Positions 43,806 through 53,222 of a stretch of 64,000 nt of DNA are shown here, one piece after another; position 1 is the stretch's first letter; each line of letters opens with the position of its first letter. The translations under genes and the position numbers were made by a program. Under the pieces are notes generated by a model, which was given only the letters and a program-made list of their open reading frames with translations, searched no databases and was not told where the DNA came from. Location: assembly GCA_002480645.1 (NCBI GenBank), contig DLCN01000009.1, forward strand, positions 1-64,000, read 5' to 3'. This DNA is from Balneolaceae bacterium UBA7797. Its GTDB lineage: Bacteria; Bacteroidota; Rhodothermia; Balneolales; Balneolaceae.

Positions 43806-44696
43806 TTAAGCCCGATACCCCAGGTTTCTCACCATATTTTCATTTTCGCGCCATTTCTCCCTGACTTTGACATGGAGGTCCAGAAACACTTTGCGATCTA
43901 CAAATACTTCGATCGACTTTCTGGCTTCCATTCCAAGCTTTTTAATGGCTTTGCCCCCCTTGCCGATGATCATTCCTTTTTGCGAGTTTCTATTCACAAT
44001 GATCTCAGCGTTTATGTAATCCAGGTCATCCCGTTCTTCATATTGAATTACCTCAACAGTGCACGAATATGGGATCTCTTCGTGATATTGCAGAAATAGC
44101 TGTTCACGGATCAATTCTGAAGCAAAAAAGCGTACCGGATGTTCGCTTAGTTCATCTTTGGGATAAAAGGGCGGGCCGGGCTGAACCAGCTTGGTGACCA
44201 TGTCGAGCAGATGTTCAATCCCTGAATTATTGAGTGCAGAAATATATACAGTCTCAGAAAAATTAAAACGTTCATTTAGTTCTTCTGCTGTTTTTGCAGC
44301 CGATTCCTGTTCGGTCTTATCGATCTTATTTAAAACCAGAATCACCGGTTTTTTTAAATTTCGTAATTGCTGAAATGTATCATCCGGAAACCGGGTATCA
44401 TCAGCCTCTGCAATAAACAGGATCACGTCCGCATCTTTTTCAGCCTTTTCCACGAACTTCATCATGGCTTTTTGCAACTCATACTTTGGATTAATGATGC
44501 CCGGAGTGTCAAGAAAGATGAGTTGCGAGTGTTCGTCGGAATGAATACCAACGATCTGATGCCTTGTTGTCTGAGCTTTATGAGTAGTAATGGATAATTT
44601 CGTACCAAGGATCTGATTCATCAAGGTTGATTTTCCCGCGTTGGGCTTACCAACAATAGCAACATATCCGGATCTGTGCTGGATTGAATCTTCCAT
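43806..44696 (-). CDS. era: GTPase Era
   Basis: 296 residues: P-loop GKPNAGKS (16-23), switch-I T in HKAQTTRHQIVG, G3 DTPGI, G4 NKID, and a C-terminal KH domain with RNSQKGMIIGKGGKAIKKLGMEARKSIE (~225-252). Era binds the 3' end of 16S rRNA and is needed for 30S maturation. It abuts pdxJ, sharing one base (44696). Confidence 0.97.
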   Translation of the reverse strand: MEDSIQHRSGYVAIVGKPNAGKSTLMNQILGTKLSITTHKAQTTRHQIVGIHSDEHSQLIFLDTPGIINPKYELQKAMMKFVEKAEKDADVILFIAEADDTRFPDDTFQQLRNLKKPVILVLNKIDKTEQESAAKTAEELNERFNFSETVYISALNNSGIEHLLDMVTKLVQPGPPFYPKDELSEHPVRFFASELIREQLFLQYHEEIPYSCTVEVIQYEERDDLDYINAEIIVNRNSQKGMIIGKGGKAIKKLGMEARKSIEVFVDRKVFLDLHVKVREKWRENENMVRNLGYRA

Positions 44697-45430
44697 TATT
44701 TTACATCCCGGTGAATGCTTAACAATTCCAGATATTCCTGAACGGTATCCGGCAATCCTTTAAATAAAGCTTCACTAACCAAAGCATGGCCAATACTGAT
44801 GTCGTTTAAATGCGGTACATATTCGAGCAATAAACTCAGATTCTTCAGATTTAATCCGTGGCCGGCATTTACTTTCATACCGAGAGAATGAGCCATTTGT
44901 GCAGCTTCCCGTAGTCGTTTTAATTCATTGATGCGGCCATCATCAGATTTTGCATTTGCATAAACCCCAGTATGTAATTCAATAGCATCACTCCCTAATT
45001 CATGGGCCAGTTCAACATCCCTCGGGTTTGGATCAATAAACAGGCTGATCTCAATATTTGTCTCGCGTATTTTAGGAAAGACCCGTTCTTTAAAATCATC
45101 ATAAACAACGGACATATTTAAGCCACCTTCCGTAGTCAATTCTTCTCTTCCCTCTGGAACAAGGGTTGCGAGATGAGGATCTGTTTCTATCAGAATGTTC
45201 AGCATTTCATCGGTGGCAGCCATTTCGAAGTCAAGTGTTCCTCGTACCACCTTTTTTAATTCTACGACGTCTTCATCTTTAATATGTCTCCGATCACCAC
45301 GTAGATGAAATACGATACCTTTGGCCCCGGCATCTTCACACACTCTGGCTGCTTCTGCAGGTACGGGATACCCTTCTCCTCGTGCATTTCTTAAGGTGGC
45401 AATGTGATCGATGTTTACAAGTAGATTCAT
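44696..45430 (-). CDS. pdxJ: Pyridoxine 5'-phosphate synthase PdxJ
   Basis: 244-residue TIM barrel beginning NLLVNIDHIATLRNARGEGYPVPAEAARVCEDAGAKGIVFHLRGDRRHI, with catalytic Glu and His positions conserved (FEMAATDEM; INAGHGLNLKN as VNAGHGLNLKNL). It condenses 1-deoxyxylulose 5-phosphate and 3-amino-2-oxopropyl phosphate to make PNP, the vitamin B6 precursor. It precedes era in the same operon. Confidence 0.97.
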   Translation of the reverse strand: MNLLVNIDHIATLRNARGEGYPVPAEAARVCEDAGAKGIVFHLRGDRRHIKDEDVVELKKVVRGTLDFEMAATDEMLNILIETDPHLATLVPEGREELTTEGGLNMSVVYDDFKERVFPKIRETNIEISLFIDPNPRDVELAHELGSDAIELHTGVYANAKSDDGRINELKRLREAAQMAHSLGMKVNAGHGLNLKNLSLLLEYVPHLNDISIGHALVSEALFKGLPDTVQEYLELLSIHRDVK

Positions 45431-45523
45431 TATGTAAGCGAAATTATTTCTTTGAAAATCCTGAGAATATTATTGCATTCAAAATAGATAATTGCACTAA
45501 GTGTTATATGCTTATCTTATCGA

Positions 45524-46039
45524 ATGCGGCATTTTTTAATTTTGATACTATCCGGGGTGCTACTTTCTTCTTGCGGAATGACAAGAAGAACCGGCCGGGT
45601 TTCCGACGGGGCTTCCGGCTCGGGGCGTATACCCACCGCAATTTCTACGACATCTGTATCCACGTCAAAATCTTCGGTTTCGGTTAAACTCGATCAGGCT
45701 TATAAAAAATGGAAGGGAGTGCCTTACATTTTGGGCGGATCCAGTTATAAGGGTGTGGATTGTTCCTCTTTTATGCAAATAGTTTATAAAGACTATTTTG
45801 ATATAATACTGCCTCGAAATACACGGGAACAAATGAAGACAGGAAGGGCAGTTAAACGGAGAAATATAACTCTTGGTGACATGGTGTTCTTTAAAACCGG
45901 CCGGAATACATTTCATGTAGGCGTAATGATTAATACTGAACAGTTTATGCATGCTTCCACCAGCTCGGGTGTGATCATTTCAAACATTCAAAACAGATAC
46001 TGGGCAGACGCTTACCTCACCGCCCGCAGGGTATTATAG
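45524..46039 (+). CDS. NlpC/P60 family cell-wall peptidase, lipoprotein
   Basis: 171 residues with a lipoprotein signal (LSGVLLSSCGM, Cys at 17), a Ser/Thr-rich linker (~20-52) and an NlpC/P60 domain. The catalytic Cys is in YKGVDCSSFMQIVY (~81), the His in FHVGVMI (~137) and the third polar residue follows in the FMHASTSSGV region. It probably cleaves the D-Glu-DAP bond of stem peptides from the outer-membrane inner leaflet. It is divergent from pdxJ. Confidence 0.9.
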   Translation: MRHFLILILSGVLLSSCGMTRRTGRVSDGASGSGRIPTAISTTSVSTSKSSVSVKLDQAYKKWKGVPYILGGSSYKGVDCSSFMQIVYKDYFDIILPRNTREQMKTGRAVKRRNITLGDMVFFKTGRNTFHVGVMINTEQFMHASTSSGVIISNIQNRYWADAYLTARRVL

Positions 46040-46154
46040 TTTCTGATTTTAGCTAAAAGATTACTAGACATCGGTATAGAAATTTTGTACAGTATGTTAT
46101 TGAAATAATTTGGCTGTTTGTTGTGCATCTGTAATTAATAGTAGAGGTGATATT

Positions 46155-47723
46155 ATGATGCCGTATTTGGTCTGGGTAAGTATACTGGCAGGGAAAAATT
46201 TTATGCCACATGGCATGTGTTACCAATGGGAACCTGTAACTCTTTGGTCTAATGTTATTGGTGACGGGCTTACTGCGTTAGCCTATTTTTTAATACCAAT
46301 AGGCTTGATCTATTTTGTCAGGAAGCGAAAAGATTTTGATATGCCGGGTGTTGTTTTAGCATTTGCAGCTTTTATCATATCCTGTGGTGCGGTACATGCA
46401 ATATCTGTAGTAAATGTCTGGGTTCCATTATATAGAGTTTCCGGAGTTTTGAAAGGTGTAATGGCGGTAGCTTCTTTGGGAACGCTCGTTATGTTGTACA
46501 TAAAAATGCCACTTGCTTTAAGTATACCGGCTCCCTCCGAACTCCAAAAAGTAAACAGATTATTATTAGATCAGATCAGAGAGAAAGAACTCCTTCAAAA
46601 ACAACTCGAAGAAAAAGCAGCTAAGCTGGAAGAAACAGTAAAACTGCTGAACGATACGCAAGAGGCTGCGAGCATAGGTGCGTGGCGATTAGATCTTAGA
46701 AAAGATGAGATGTATTGGTCGGATGAGGTATACAAGATCCATGAGGTGGATAATAGCCAGGAAATCAGAATGGAAGAAGGGATCAATTTTTACAACGAAG
46801 GTTGCCGGGAAGATGTAATTAACACGGTTGAGCAGGCAGTATCTGATGGGAAGTCCTGGGATAAAAACTGGCTGTTAAATGTAGGTGAAGATAAAACTAA
46901 ATGGGTTAGAGCAATTGGATATCCTGTAAAAGAAAATGGAGAAATCATAGCTCTAGAAGGGCTGTTCATGGATAAGGATGAGCAAATACGAGCCGAATTA
47001 AAGTTGATCGAGAGATCTGAAAAGCTGGAGGAGAAGAATAACGAATTAGAAGCGTTCAGTTATTCGATCTCCCATGATCTCAGGGCACCTCTGCGTTCGA
47101 TCAACGGTTTTGCAGATATCCTGAAAGAGGATTTTTCAGATAAGATCGGAGAAGAGGGGCATCGATTACTAACTGTTATAAAAGATAATGCACTTAAAAT
47201 GGGGTCGCTGATCGATGATATCCTACTTTATTCAAGGGTGGGAAGGCAGGAGCCTAGTTCATCAGAGATCGATATGAATTCGATGATGAATGCCATTATC
47301 AAGGATCTTACACTGGCTTATAATAATCTTGAGATCAAGGTAGATATTTCTGAGCTACCCACCGTTAATGGTGATCTTATTTTGATTAAGCAACTGTTTC
47401 AGAATCTGATCGATAATGCGATAAAATATTCATCAAAAAATGAAGAAGTGCATATCCGTATAGGTTATGAGAATTCGGAACAAGCCCCTGTTTTCTTTGT
47501 GAAAGATAATGGGGTTGGTTTTGATGCCAAATACCATGATAAATTATTTGGAGTGTTTCAGCGCCTGCATAGCAGTAATGATTTTTCAGGTACCGGAGTA
47601 GGGCTGGCAATTGTTAAAAGGATAGTTGAAAAACATAAAGGAAAAATTTGGGCAGAGAGTACTGAGGGAAAAGGAGCCACATTTTTTGTAACAATTAATG
47701 GAGACAGGAATGAGCATAAGTGA
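46155..47723 (+). CDS. Hybrid-type sensor histidine kinase with ethylene-receptor-like membrane domain
   Basis: The ATG at 46155 (or 46158) follows a good Shine-Dalgarno, AGAGGTGA; the longer frame starts with TTG and is less likely. Residues 30-120 form three membrane helices closely resembling plant ETR1: GDGLTALAYFLIPIGLIYFV and FIISCGAVHAI, with D37, Y44 and the copper-ligand pair C77/H81 at ETR1 spacing (C-x3-H). Then follow a coiled coil, a PAS-like domain (~165-275), HisKA with H307 (SYSISHDLRAPL) and an intact ATPase domain (N417/N421; DNGVGF; GTGVGLAIV). It likely senses ethylene, another small hydrophobic molecule, or redox/copper state. Confidence 0.85.
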   Translation: MMPYLVWVSILAGKNFMPHGMCYQWEPVTLWSNVIGDGLTALAYFLIPIGLIYFVRKRKDFDMPGVVLAFAAFIISCGAVHAISVVNVWVPLYRVSGVLKGVMAVASLGTLVMLYIKMPLALSIPAPSELQKVNRLLLDQIREKELLQKQLEEKAAKLEETVKLLNDTQEAASIGAWRLDLRKDEMYWSDEVYKIHEVDNSQEIRMEEGINFYNEGCREDVINTVEQAVSDGKSWDKNWLLNVGEDKTKWVRAIGYPVKENGEIIALEGLFMDKDEQIRAELKLIERSEKLEEKNNELEAFSYSISHDLRAPLRSINGFADILKEDFSDKIGEEGHRLLTVIKDNALKMGSLIDDILLYSRVGRQEPSSSEIDMNSMMNAIIKDLTLAYNNLEIKVDISELPTVNGDLILIKQLFQNLIDNAIKYSSKNEEVHIRIGYENSEQAPVFFVKDNGVGFDAKYHDKLFGVFQRLHSSNDFSGTGVGLAIVKRIVEKHKGKIWAESTEGKGATFFVTINGDRNEHK

Positions 47724-48153
47724 AAGTAGTCCCATAGATATTGTACTGATCGAAGACAGCGACGAAGATGCTGAATTAACGATCCGTGCACTTAAGCAAA
47801 GGTCGCTGGCAAATAAAATTGTTCGTCTTAAAGACGGGGAAGAAGCCTTGGATTATTTACTTGGTGATGAGGATGTTCAAAGTAATGTTCACTTACCAAA
47901 GCTGATATTACTCGATCTCAAAATGCCTAAAATAGATGGATTAGAAGTATTAAAGGCGTTAAGAGAAAATGAGCGGACTAAGTATCTGCCTGTTGTAATG
48001 CTTACCTCCTCTAAAGAAGAAAAAGACATTGTAGAAAGCTACGAGTATGGGGTAAACAGCTACATCGTAAAGCCGGTTGATTTCTCAGCGTTTATGGAAG
48101 CAATAGATGAAATAGGCAAATATTGGCTGGTTTTAAATGAAAAACCCAACTAA
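47710..48153 (+). CDS. Single-domain response regulator
   Basis: I prefer the ATG at 47710, which has GGAG six bases upstream; an in-frame ATG at 47698 is possible. The 147-residue receiver has the acidic pair in LIEDSDEDAE, phospho-acceptor D69 (LILLDLKMP), a Thr in VMLTSSKEEKD and K121 (YIVKPVDF). It has no output domain, like Rcp1/CheY-type proteins. It overlaps the kinase gene by 14 nt, so it is the likely phosphorylation target of that kinase. Confidence 0.9.
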   Translation: MSISESSPIDIVLIEDSDEDAELTIRALKQRSLANKIVRLKDGEEALDYLLGDEDVQSNVHLPKLILLDLKMPKIDGLEVLKALRENERTKYLPVVMLTSSKEEKDIVESYEYGVNSYIVKPVDFSAFMEAIDEIGKYWLVLNEKPN

Positions 48154-48165
48154 CAGGGCATTATT

Positions 48166-49740
48166 ATGGGGTTAAAAATTCTGATCCTGGAAGATTCTGA
48201 ATATGATGCAGAATTGATAAGGTACGAGTTGAATAAGAGTCTGACCGATCATACCTGCAAAACGGTTCATCAATTCGTGGACTACAAAGATGAGCTTGAA
48301 CATTGGCAGCCGGACATGATCCTGTGTGATTACAATTTGCCGGAGATCACGGGTGATGAAGTACTGGAATATACCAGAAGTCATTATCCGGAAGTATCCT
48401 TTATCACAATTTCCGGATCCATAACTCCCGAAATGGAAGTTGCCTTATTAAAGGCTCAGGCCAATGATGTGCTAACGAAAAATAGTATTTCCAGGCTACC
48501 GTATTCCATTCAAAGAATTCTACTCGATCAAAAGAGAAAGCAAGATCTGGAAGAACAAGCCCGTTTTCAGACAACGCTTTCAGAAATCTCACTAATTTTC
48601 AATTCTCTGGAAAAGTTTGACGTAAAAGTAAATAAGGCCATAGAATTGTTAGGAGAGGTTGTGGATGTTTCTCGGGTATATGTGTTTGAGGACTTTGCAA
48701 AAGGGACCAAATGCAAAAACACCTATGAATGGTGCGCTCCGGGAATTGAACATCAGATCAATAATTTACAGGAACTTCAATATTCCAGCATACCGTCGTT
48801 TAAACCTCTGCTTGATGAGAATTTAACGATTGATGCAAACGACATATCAGATCTGCCTCAGGACCTGATTGACGAGTTTGAACCACAAAGCATTAAGGCG
48901 GTATTGATATTCCCGATCTTTCTTAAACAAAAATATATTGGCTTTATAGGATTTGATGAAACTAAGTTTCATAGGGAATGGAAAGAATCGGAGAAGAAAT
49001 TACTTAATACATTCTGCAGTATTTTTTCAAACGCATTGAGTGAAGAAAAGGGAAAGCAGAAATTGATCAGAAGTAATAAACAGCTTCAGTTTTTGGTAGA
49101 TGAGAAAGAAACTCTGGTTCAGGAGGTACATCATCGGGTAAAAAATAATCTGGCATTGGTCTCAGGTTTTCTATCACTGGAAAGGTTTAGTCACGACGAC
49201 CCTCAAACACGTGATGTGATAAACACCAATTTGCTGCGAGTAAAATCTCTGGCAATTATTCATGAATTATTTTATCAGGAAAGGCGCTTTTCAAGAATAA
49301 ATATCTACGATGCATTACTTAAGATCACCGACGATCTAAGTGTACAGAAAGAACACAGAGAAGCCCGGTTCCATATTCATGATAGTTCCGAAAAGTTGAT
49401 ATTGAATGTAAATCAGGCTATTCCATTTGCCCTGTTATTTGTTGAGCTCTTTGATAAGCTTATCCATACAGGTCCACATCAAAATGAAATCGACTTTTCA
49501 GAAGTGATTGAGATCTTTCTAAGAAGAGAAGATGATCTTTTTGTGTTAGAAATTAAACAAGATTCAGTTTTTGACCTGTTTACAAGCTTCGAAACCGTTT
49601 CTGATTTCGGTGAGATCACTCAGGCTTTATGCCAACAACTGGAAGCCACCATCAGAACTAATAAGGAAAATAGAACATTAAATATCGAATTCAGGAGTAA
49701 TATGGATCTTAAAGGACCGGCAGGTAAGTTTATCAACTAA
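48166..49740 (+). CDS. Receiver-GAF-HisKA_2 protein with degenerate ATPase domain
   Basis: 524 residues: receiver domain (1-120, phospho-acceptor D55 in MILCDYNLP), GAF-like domain (~140-295), a HisKA_2 dimerisation/phospho-acceptor helix (QEVHHRVKNNLALVSGFLSLE, H323) and a C-terminal region at the place of a HATPase. In the latter the N-box reads ALLFVELFDKL without the usual Asn residues, and no DxGxG or GxGxG boxes are seen, so ATP binding is probably lost. It may work as a phosphotransfer protein (compare Spo0B/ChpT) rather than a kinase. It follows the lone receiver by 12 bp. Confidence 0.82.
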   Translation: MGLKILILEDSEYDAELIRYELNKSLTDHTCKTVHQFVDYKDELEHWQPDMILCDYNLPEITGDEVLEYTRSHYPEVSFITISGSITPEMEVALLKAQANDVLTKNSISRLPYSIQRILLDQKRKQDLEEQARFQTTLSEISLIFNSLEKFDVKVNKAIELLGEVVDVSRVYVFEDFAKGTKCKNTYEWCAPGIEHQINNLQELQYSSIPSFKPLLDENLTIDANDISDLPQDLIDEFEPQSIKAVLIFPIFLKQKYIGFIGFDETKFHREWKESEKKLLNTFCSIFSNALSEEKGKQKLIRSNKQLQFLVDEKETLVQEVHHRVKNNLALVSGFLSLERFSHDDPQTRDVINTNLLRVKSLAIIHELFYQERRFSRINIYDALLKITDDLSVQKEHREARFHIHDSSEKLILNVNQAIPFALLFVELFDKLIHTGPHQNEIDFSEVIEIFLRREDDLFVLEIKQDSVFDLFTSFETVSDFGEITQALCQQLEATIRTNKENRTLNIEFRSNMDLKGPAGKFIN

Positions 49741-49741
49741 C

Positions 49742-50944
49742 TCAGTTGGATCCCTTTTCCTGTTCGTACAGAGACCGGATCATTGACTCATATTCGCTAT
49801 TCATTTCAACTGATCTTCTCTTCATCATGGCTTTCATAGCGGAAATTGCCTTTTCAATTCTGTAATCCATGGTACCATTATCACTTAACCATGTAAATGA
49901 CGGGATAATAGCAGGAGTAAATTTTGAGCTAAGTATGTTCGTTGATACTCCACATACCGTACCTGTATTAAGCTTGGTATGAATGGCTGTCTTTGTATGA
50001 TCGGCCATAACAGTTCCGAAGAACTGAACACCACCCTCAAAATATTCTTTAGTCTTCCAATTCCTGAGACGAACGGGATGATAATCGTTTTTAAGATTCG
50101 AGGTGATCGTATTTGCCCCAAAATTACACCATTGCCCGATGATGGAGTTTCCAACAAAACCATCATGACTTTTGTTAGAATATGAATGGAATATTGAGTT
50201 GGTTATTTCTCCACCTGCTTTACAAACCGGACCTATGGTTGTTCCATCCCCGATTCTCGCAGAGGATTTGACGATCGCATGATCGCAAATGGCTACTGGT
50301 CCCCGTATTACGGAACCTGCTTCAATAACAGCATGATCACCAATAAAGATAGGCCCCTCATCTGCAATAAAAGTGCAGTTTGGCTCAATCGTAGCTTTTT
50401 CCGATATAAATACATTATCCGGAGAAGAACCAAAATACTGGGTGGTATCTGTTTCAGATAGTTTTTTAACGTTGAAAAATTGCAGATCAGCCTCAATCTC
50501 TGTTCCGTTATGAATAAGCATGTCCCAGAAATGGGTTAATACTACACCGGATCCCGAAACTTTATTTCCTGAACATTTCGGTACCTCATTTGAATTGAAA
50601 TGTGAAGCGGATGTCGTTCCATCTGACTTTAGTATTGCCAGAGTTTCCCCTATATAAATAGCGTCTCCGTTTTTTAATTGCTCGATCCTGTTGATCAGTT
50701 CCTGATTTGGAAGAACCCGGCTGTTGATCCAAAGACAATCAGAGTTTATACGGATTTGCCCTTCTGGAAACTCTCCTGACAGATATTCAACTACCAGCCT
50801 TGAGTAGTGGTTAATCTGTAGCCAATTCAACCATTTTTCTCGGATGGTCAGTATTCCAATTCTAAGATCATCAACTGGTCTCGTCAGGGATAACGGCATG
50901 AAATTTTGCTGCCCGATATGGTCGGTAAAAATGCAGATTTGCAT
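49742..50944 (-). CDS. GlmU-like sugar-nucleotidyltransferase/left-handed beta-helix protein
   Basis: 400 residues. The N-terminal part (LTRPVDDLRIGILTIREKWL) matches the divergent nucleotidyltransferase-like domain of GlmU-related proteins common in Bacteroidota. From ~190 on, hexapeptide repeats build a left-handed beta-helix (IEPNCTFIADEGPIFIGDHAVIEAGSVIRGPVAI...). It may act in UDP-GlcNAc synthesis, supported by the divergent glmS. A classical pyrophosphorylase motif is not obvious, so activity is uncertain. Confidence 0.8.
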   Translation of the reverse strand: MQICIFTDHIGQQNFMPLSLTRPVDDLRIGILTIREKWLNWLQINHYSRLVVEYLSGEFPEGQIRINSDCLWINSRVLPNQELINRIEQLKNGDAIYIGETLAILKSDGTTSASHFNSNEVPKCSGNKVSGSGVVLTHFWDMLIHNGTEIEADLQFFNVKKLSETDTTQYFGSSPDNVFISEKATIEPNCTFIADEGPIFIGDHAVIEAGSVIRGPVAICDHAIVKSSARIGDGTTIGPVCKAGGEITNSIFHSYSNKSHDGFVGNSIIGQWCNFGANTITSNLKNDYHPVRLRNWKTKEYFEGGVQFFGTVMADHTKTAIHTKLNTGTVCGVSTNILSSKFTPAIIPSFTWLSDNGTMDYRIEKAISAMKAMMKRRSVEMNSEYESMIRSLYEQEKGSN

Positions 50945-51052
50945 AAAAAAATGGCTATGAATTTATATGGAAACATTGCTGACTATTGGCTGTAAAATAC
51001 GTTAATTTGGCGCCCTATTACTAAAATTATCGTACTTTATAAAAATTGTAAA

Positions 51053-52888
51053 ATGTGTGGAATTATTGGATACATTGGTAAAAAACAAGCAAAAGAAGTT
51101 GTAATTCAAGGGTTAAAACGGCTGGAGTATAGGGGGTATGATTCGGCAGGTGTTGCATTTATTAACGGAGGATTAAATGTTAAAAAGTGTAAAGGAAAAG
51201 TTTCTTCCTTAGAATCGCTTCTACATGAGAGCGAAAATGGACATATCGGAATAGGGCATACCCGATGGGCAACGCATGGTGAACCTAATGATATAAACTC
51301 GCATCCGCACACAAGCTCGAATGGAAAACTAGCGGTAGTTCACAATGGCATCATAGAGAACTATAATTCGCTAAAGAAAAAGCTCGAAAGTGAAGGATAT
51401 AAATTCTATTCGGAGACAGATACCGAAATCTTAGCCAAACTAATTGAAAGCTTCTTAGATAAATATCCTGAGATAGCATTAGAAAAATCCGTTCAAATGG
51501 CTACGGCTCAGGTATCCGGAACCTATGGACTAGCCGTAGTTCATGAAGAGGAGGCCGACAAGATAGTTGTTGCCAGGAAGGGTTCTCCGCTACTTATCGG
51601 GGTTGGCGAAGATGAAATGCTGATCGCATCGGACGCTTCTGCTGTAGCAGAATACACGGATAAAGTGATCTACCTGGATGATGGTGAACTTGCGGTGATA
51701 ACAAGAGATAGTTATCAGGTGCTGAATTCGGAAGAAATTGAGTTATCAAAGGAAATACATGAGTTGGCAATGAGCCTGGAAGAGATTGAAAAAGGTGGAT
51801 TTCCCTATTTTATGTTGAAGGAGATCTTTGAACAGCCAAAGACCATTTCAGATAGTTTACGTGGAAGACTCAATGTGGGCGAAGTTTCAATAACATTGGG
51901 CGGACTAGAAAATGTGATGGAGAAACTTGTAAAGGCTAACAGAATTATAATTGCAGCCTGTGGAACAAGCTGGCATTCCGGTCTTGTAGGGGAATATTTA
52001 TTTGAGTGGTTGGCTAAAGTACCGGTGGAAGTTGAGTACGCATCAGAATTCAGATATAAAGATCCTCTGATCAGAGAAGACGATGTTCTGATCGTGATTT
52101 CGCAGAGTGGTGAAACAGCAGACACATTAGCAGCACTACGTGAGGCAAAAGAGAAAGGAGCTACCGTACTAGGTATTGTAAACGTAGTTGGTTCTACCAT
52201 TGCAAGAGAAACTGACGCAGGAGTTTATTTGCATTCAGGTCCTGAGATTGGGGTTGCCTCTACCAAAGCATTTACGGGGCAAGTAACCGTCCTTACATTA
52301 ATTGCACTAAGTCTTGGTCTTCAAAAAGGCACCATTGATAAAGCAGAAGCCGGGCGTATTATCCGTGCTTTGTCAACAATACCCAACAAGATCGAAGAAA
52401 TATTGGAGCAAAGCCTGAAGATCAAAGAAATTGCAGATCTGTTCACTTATGCTCCCAACTTTTTATATTTGGGGCGGTCTTATAATTTTCCGGTTGCTCT
52501 TGAAGGAGCCCTTAAATTAAAGGAGATCTCTTACATCCATGCTGAAGGATATCCTGCTGCAGAAATGAAACATGGCCCAATCGCATTGATCGATGAGATG
52601 ATGCCCGTAGTAGTAATTGCAGCAACTGAACATACTAACGATAAAATGGTAAGCAATATAGAAGAGATCAAAGCTCGGAAAGGTAGGATCATAGCCATTG
52701 CTACACCTAATAATAACGAAGTGATGGATCTTGCAGAATTCAGTATCACAATACCGGAGACAGAAGATGTATTAAGTCCGTTATTGAGTGTTATACCTCT
52801 TCAATTGTTATCCTACTACATAGCTGTGAATCGGGGCTGTAATGTGGATCAGCCAAGGAATCTGGCAAAAAGTGTTACCGTTGAATAG
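51053..52888 (+). CDS. glmS: Glutamine--fructose-6-phosphate aminotransferase
   Basis: 611 residues, full length. The N-terminal nucleophile Cys follows Met1 (MCGIIGYIGKK), the glutaminase domain has GIGHTRWATHGEPNDINSHPH, and the two SIS domains carry AACGTSWHSGLVGEY and SQSGETADTLAALREAKEKGA, ending in the conserved PRNLAKSVTVE. It makes glucosamine 6-phosphate for peptidoglycan and LPS. No glmS ribozyme is visible upstream. Confidence 0.98.
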   Translation: MCGIIGYIGKKQAKEVVIQGLKRLEYRGYDSAGVAFINGGLNVKKCKGKVSSLESLLHESENGHIGIGHTRWATHGEPNDINSHPHTSSNGKLAVVHNGIIENYNSLKKKLESEGYKFYSETDTEILAKLIESFLDKYPEIALEKSVQMATAQVSGTYGLAVVHEEEADKIVVARKGSPLLIGVGEDEMLIASDASAVAEYTDKVIYLDDGELAVITRDSYQVLNSEEIELSKEIHELAMSLEEIEKGGFPYFMLKEIFEQPKTISDSLRGRLNVGEVSITLGGLENVMEKLVKANRIIIAACGTSWHSGLVGEYLFEWLAKVPVEVEYASEFRYKDPLIREDDVLIVISQSGETADTLAALREAKEKGATVLGIVNVVGSTIARETDAGVYLHSGPEIGVASTKAFTGQVTVLTLIALSLGLQKGTIDKAEAGRIIRALSTIPNKIEEILEQSLKIKEIADLFTYAPNFLYLGRSYNFPVALEGALKLKEISYIHAEGYPAAEMKHGPIALIDEMMPVVVIAATEHTNDKMVSNIEEIKARKGRIIAIATPNNNEVMDLAEFSITIPETEDVLSPLLSVIPLQLLSYYIAVNRGCNVDQPRNLAKSVTVE

Positions 52889-53222
52889 TCCTTTACCCGA
52901 GTAGATTTAATATTCGTCGGACTTCTAAAATAAATGTGTAAAATATTTAGGTTAATACTTGTTATTGGATTAAAAATTCATTTTTATCCACATCTATTCT
53001 GAATCTCTGTGCTAGAAAAAATGAAGAACTGGAAGGCAACAATTTTAAAGATTGTCGTAGTCATTATTGTGGCTATAGTCATATTCACCGGCTAGAAGGC
53101 CGGGCTTATTATTAAAAATCTCATAAATACTGCGTTTAATGCAGTCTTAATGAAAAGTGTGTATTTATTTTTTTACTTTTTGAATTATTGCTGGGGAACA
53201 CTTTTAGCTAAATATTATTATT
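52889..53222 (+). other. 334-bp AT-rich region between glmS and the Hpt gene
   Basis: It contains the 24-codon ORF at 53021-53095, a CCGGC/GCCGG hairpin overlapping its stop (53088-53103) and an ACTGC/GCAGT hairpin (about 53128-53144). No strong T-tract terminator follows glmS. I see nothing else. Confidence 0.45.
53021..53095 (+). CDS. Possible 24-residue hydrophobic peptide
   Basis: A short ORF opens with ATG, encodes a basic start (MKNWKATILK) and then about 12 consecutive hydrophobic residues, mostly Ile and Val, before a short FTG end. It looks like a single-helix membrane peptide. The preceding ctagaaaaa offers no clear Shine-Dalgarno. A hairpin overlaps the stop codon. It could be a small membrane protein, a type I toxin-like peptide or chance; the composition is the only evidence. 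Confidence 0.35.
   Translation: MKNWKATILKIVVVIIVAIVIFTG

Noticed and set aside
46047..46058. Perfect 12-bp palindrome TTTTAGCTAAAA as a second DtxR-type operator
   Set aside because: The half-sites lack the 4-bp spacer of the feo operator and the sequence is so AT-rich that chance is likely.
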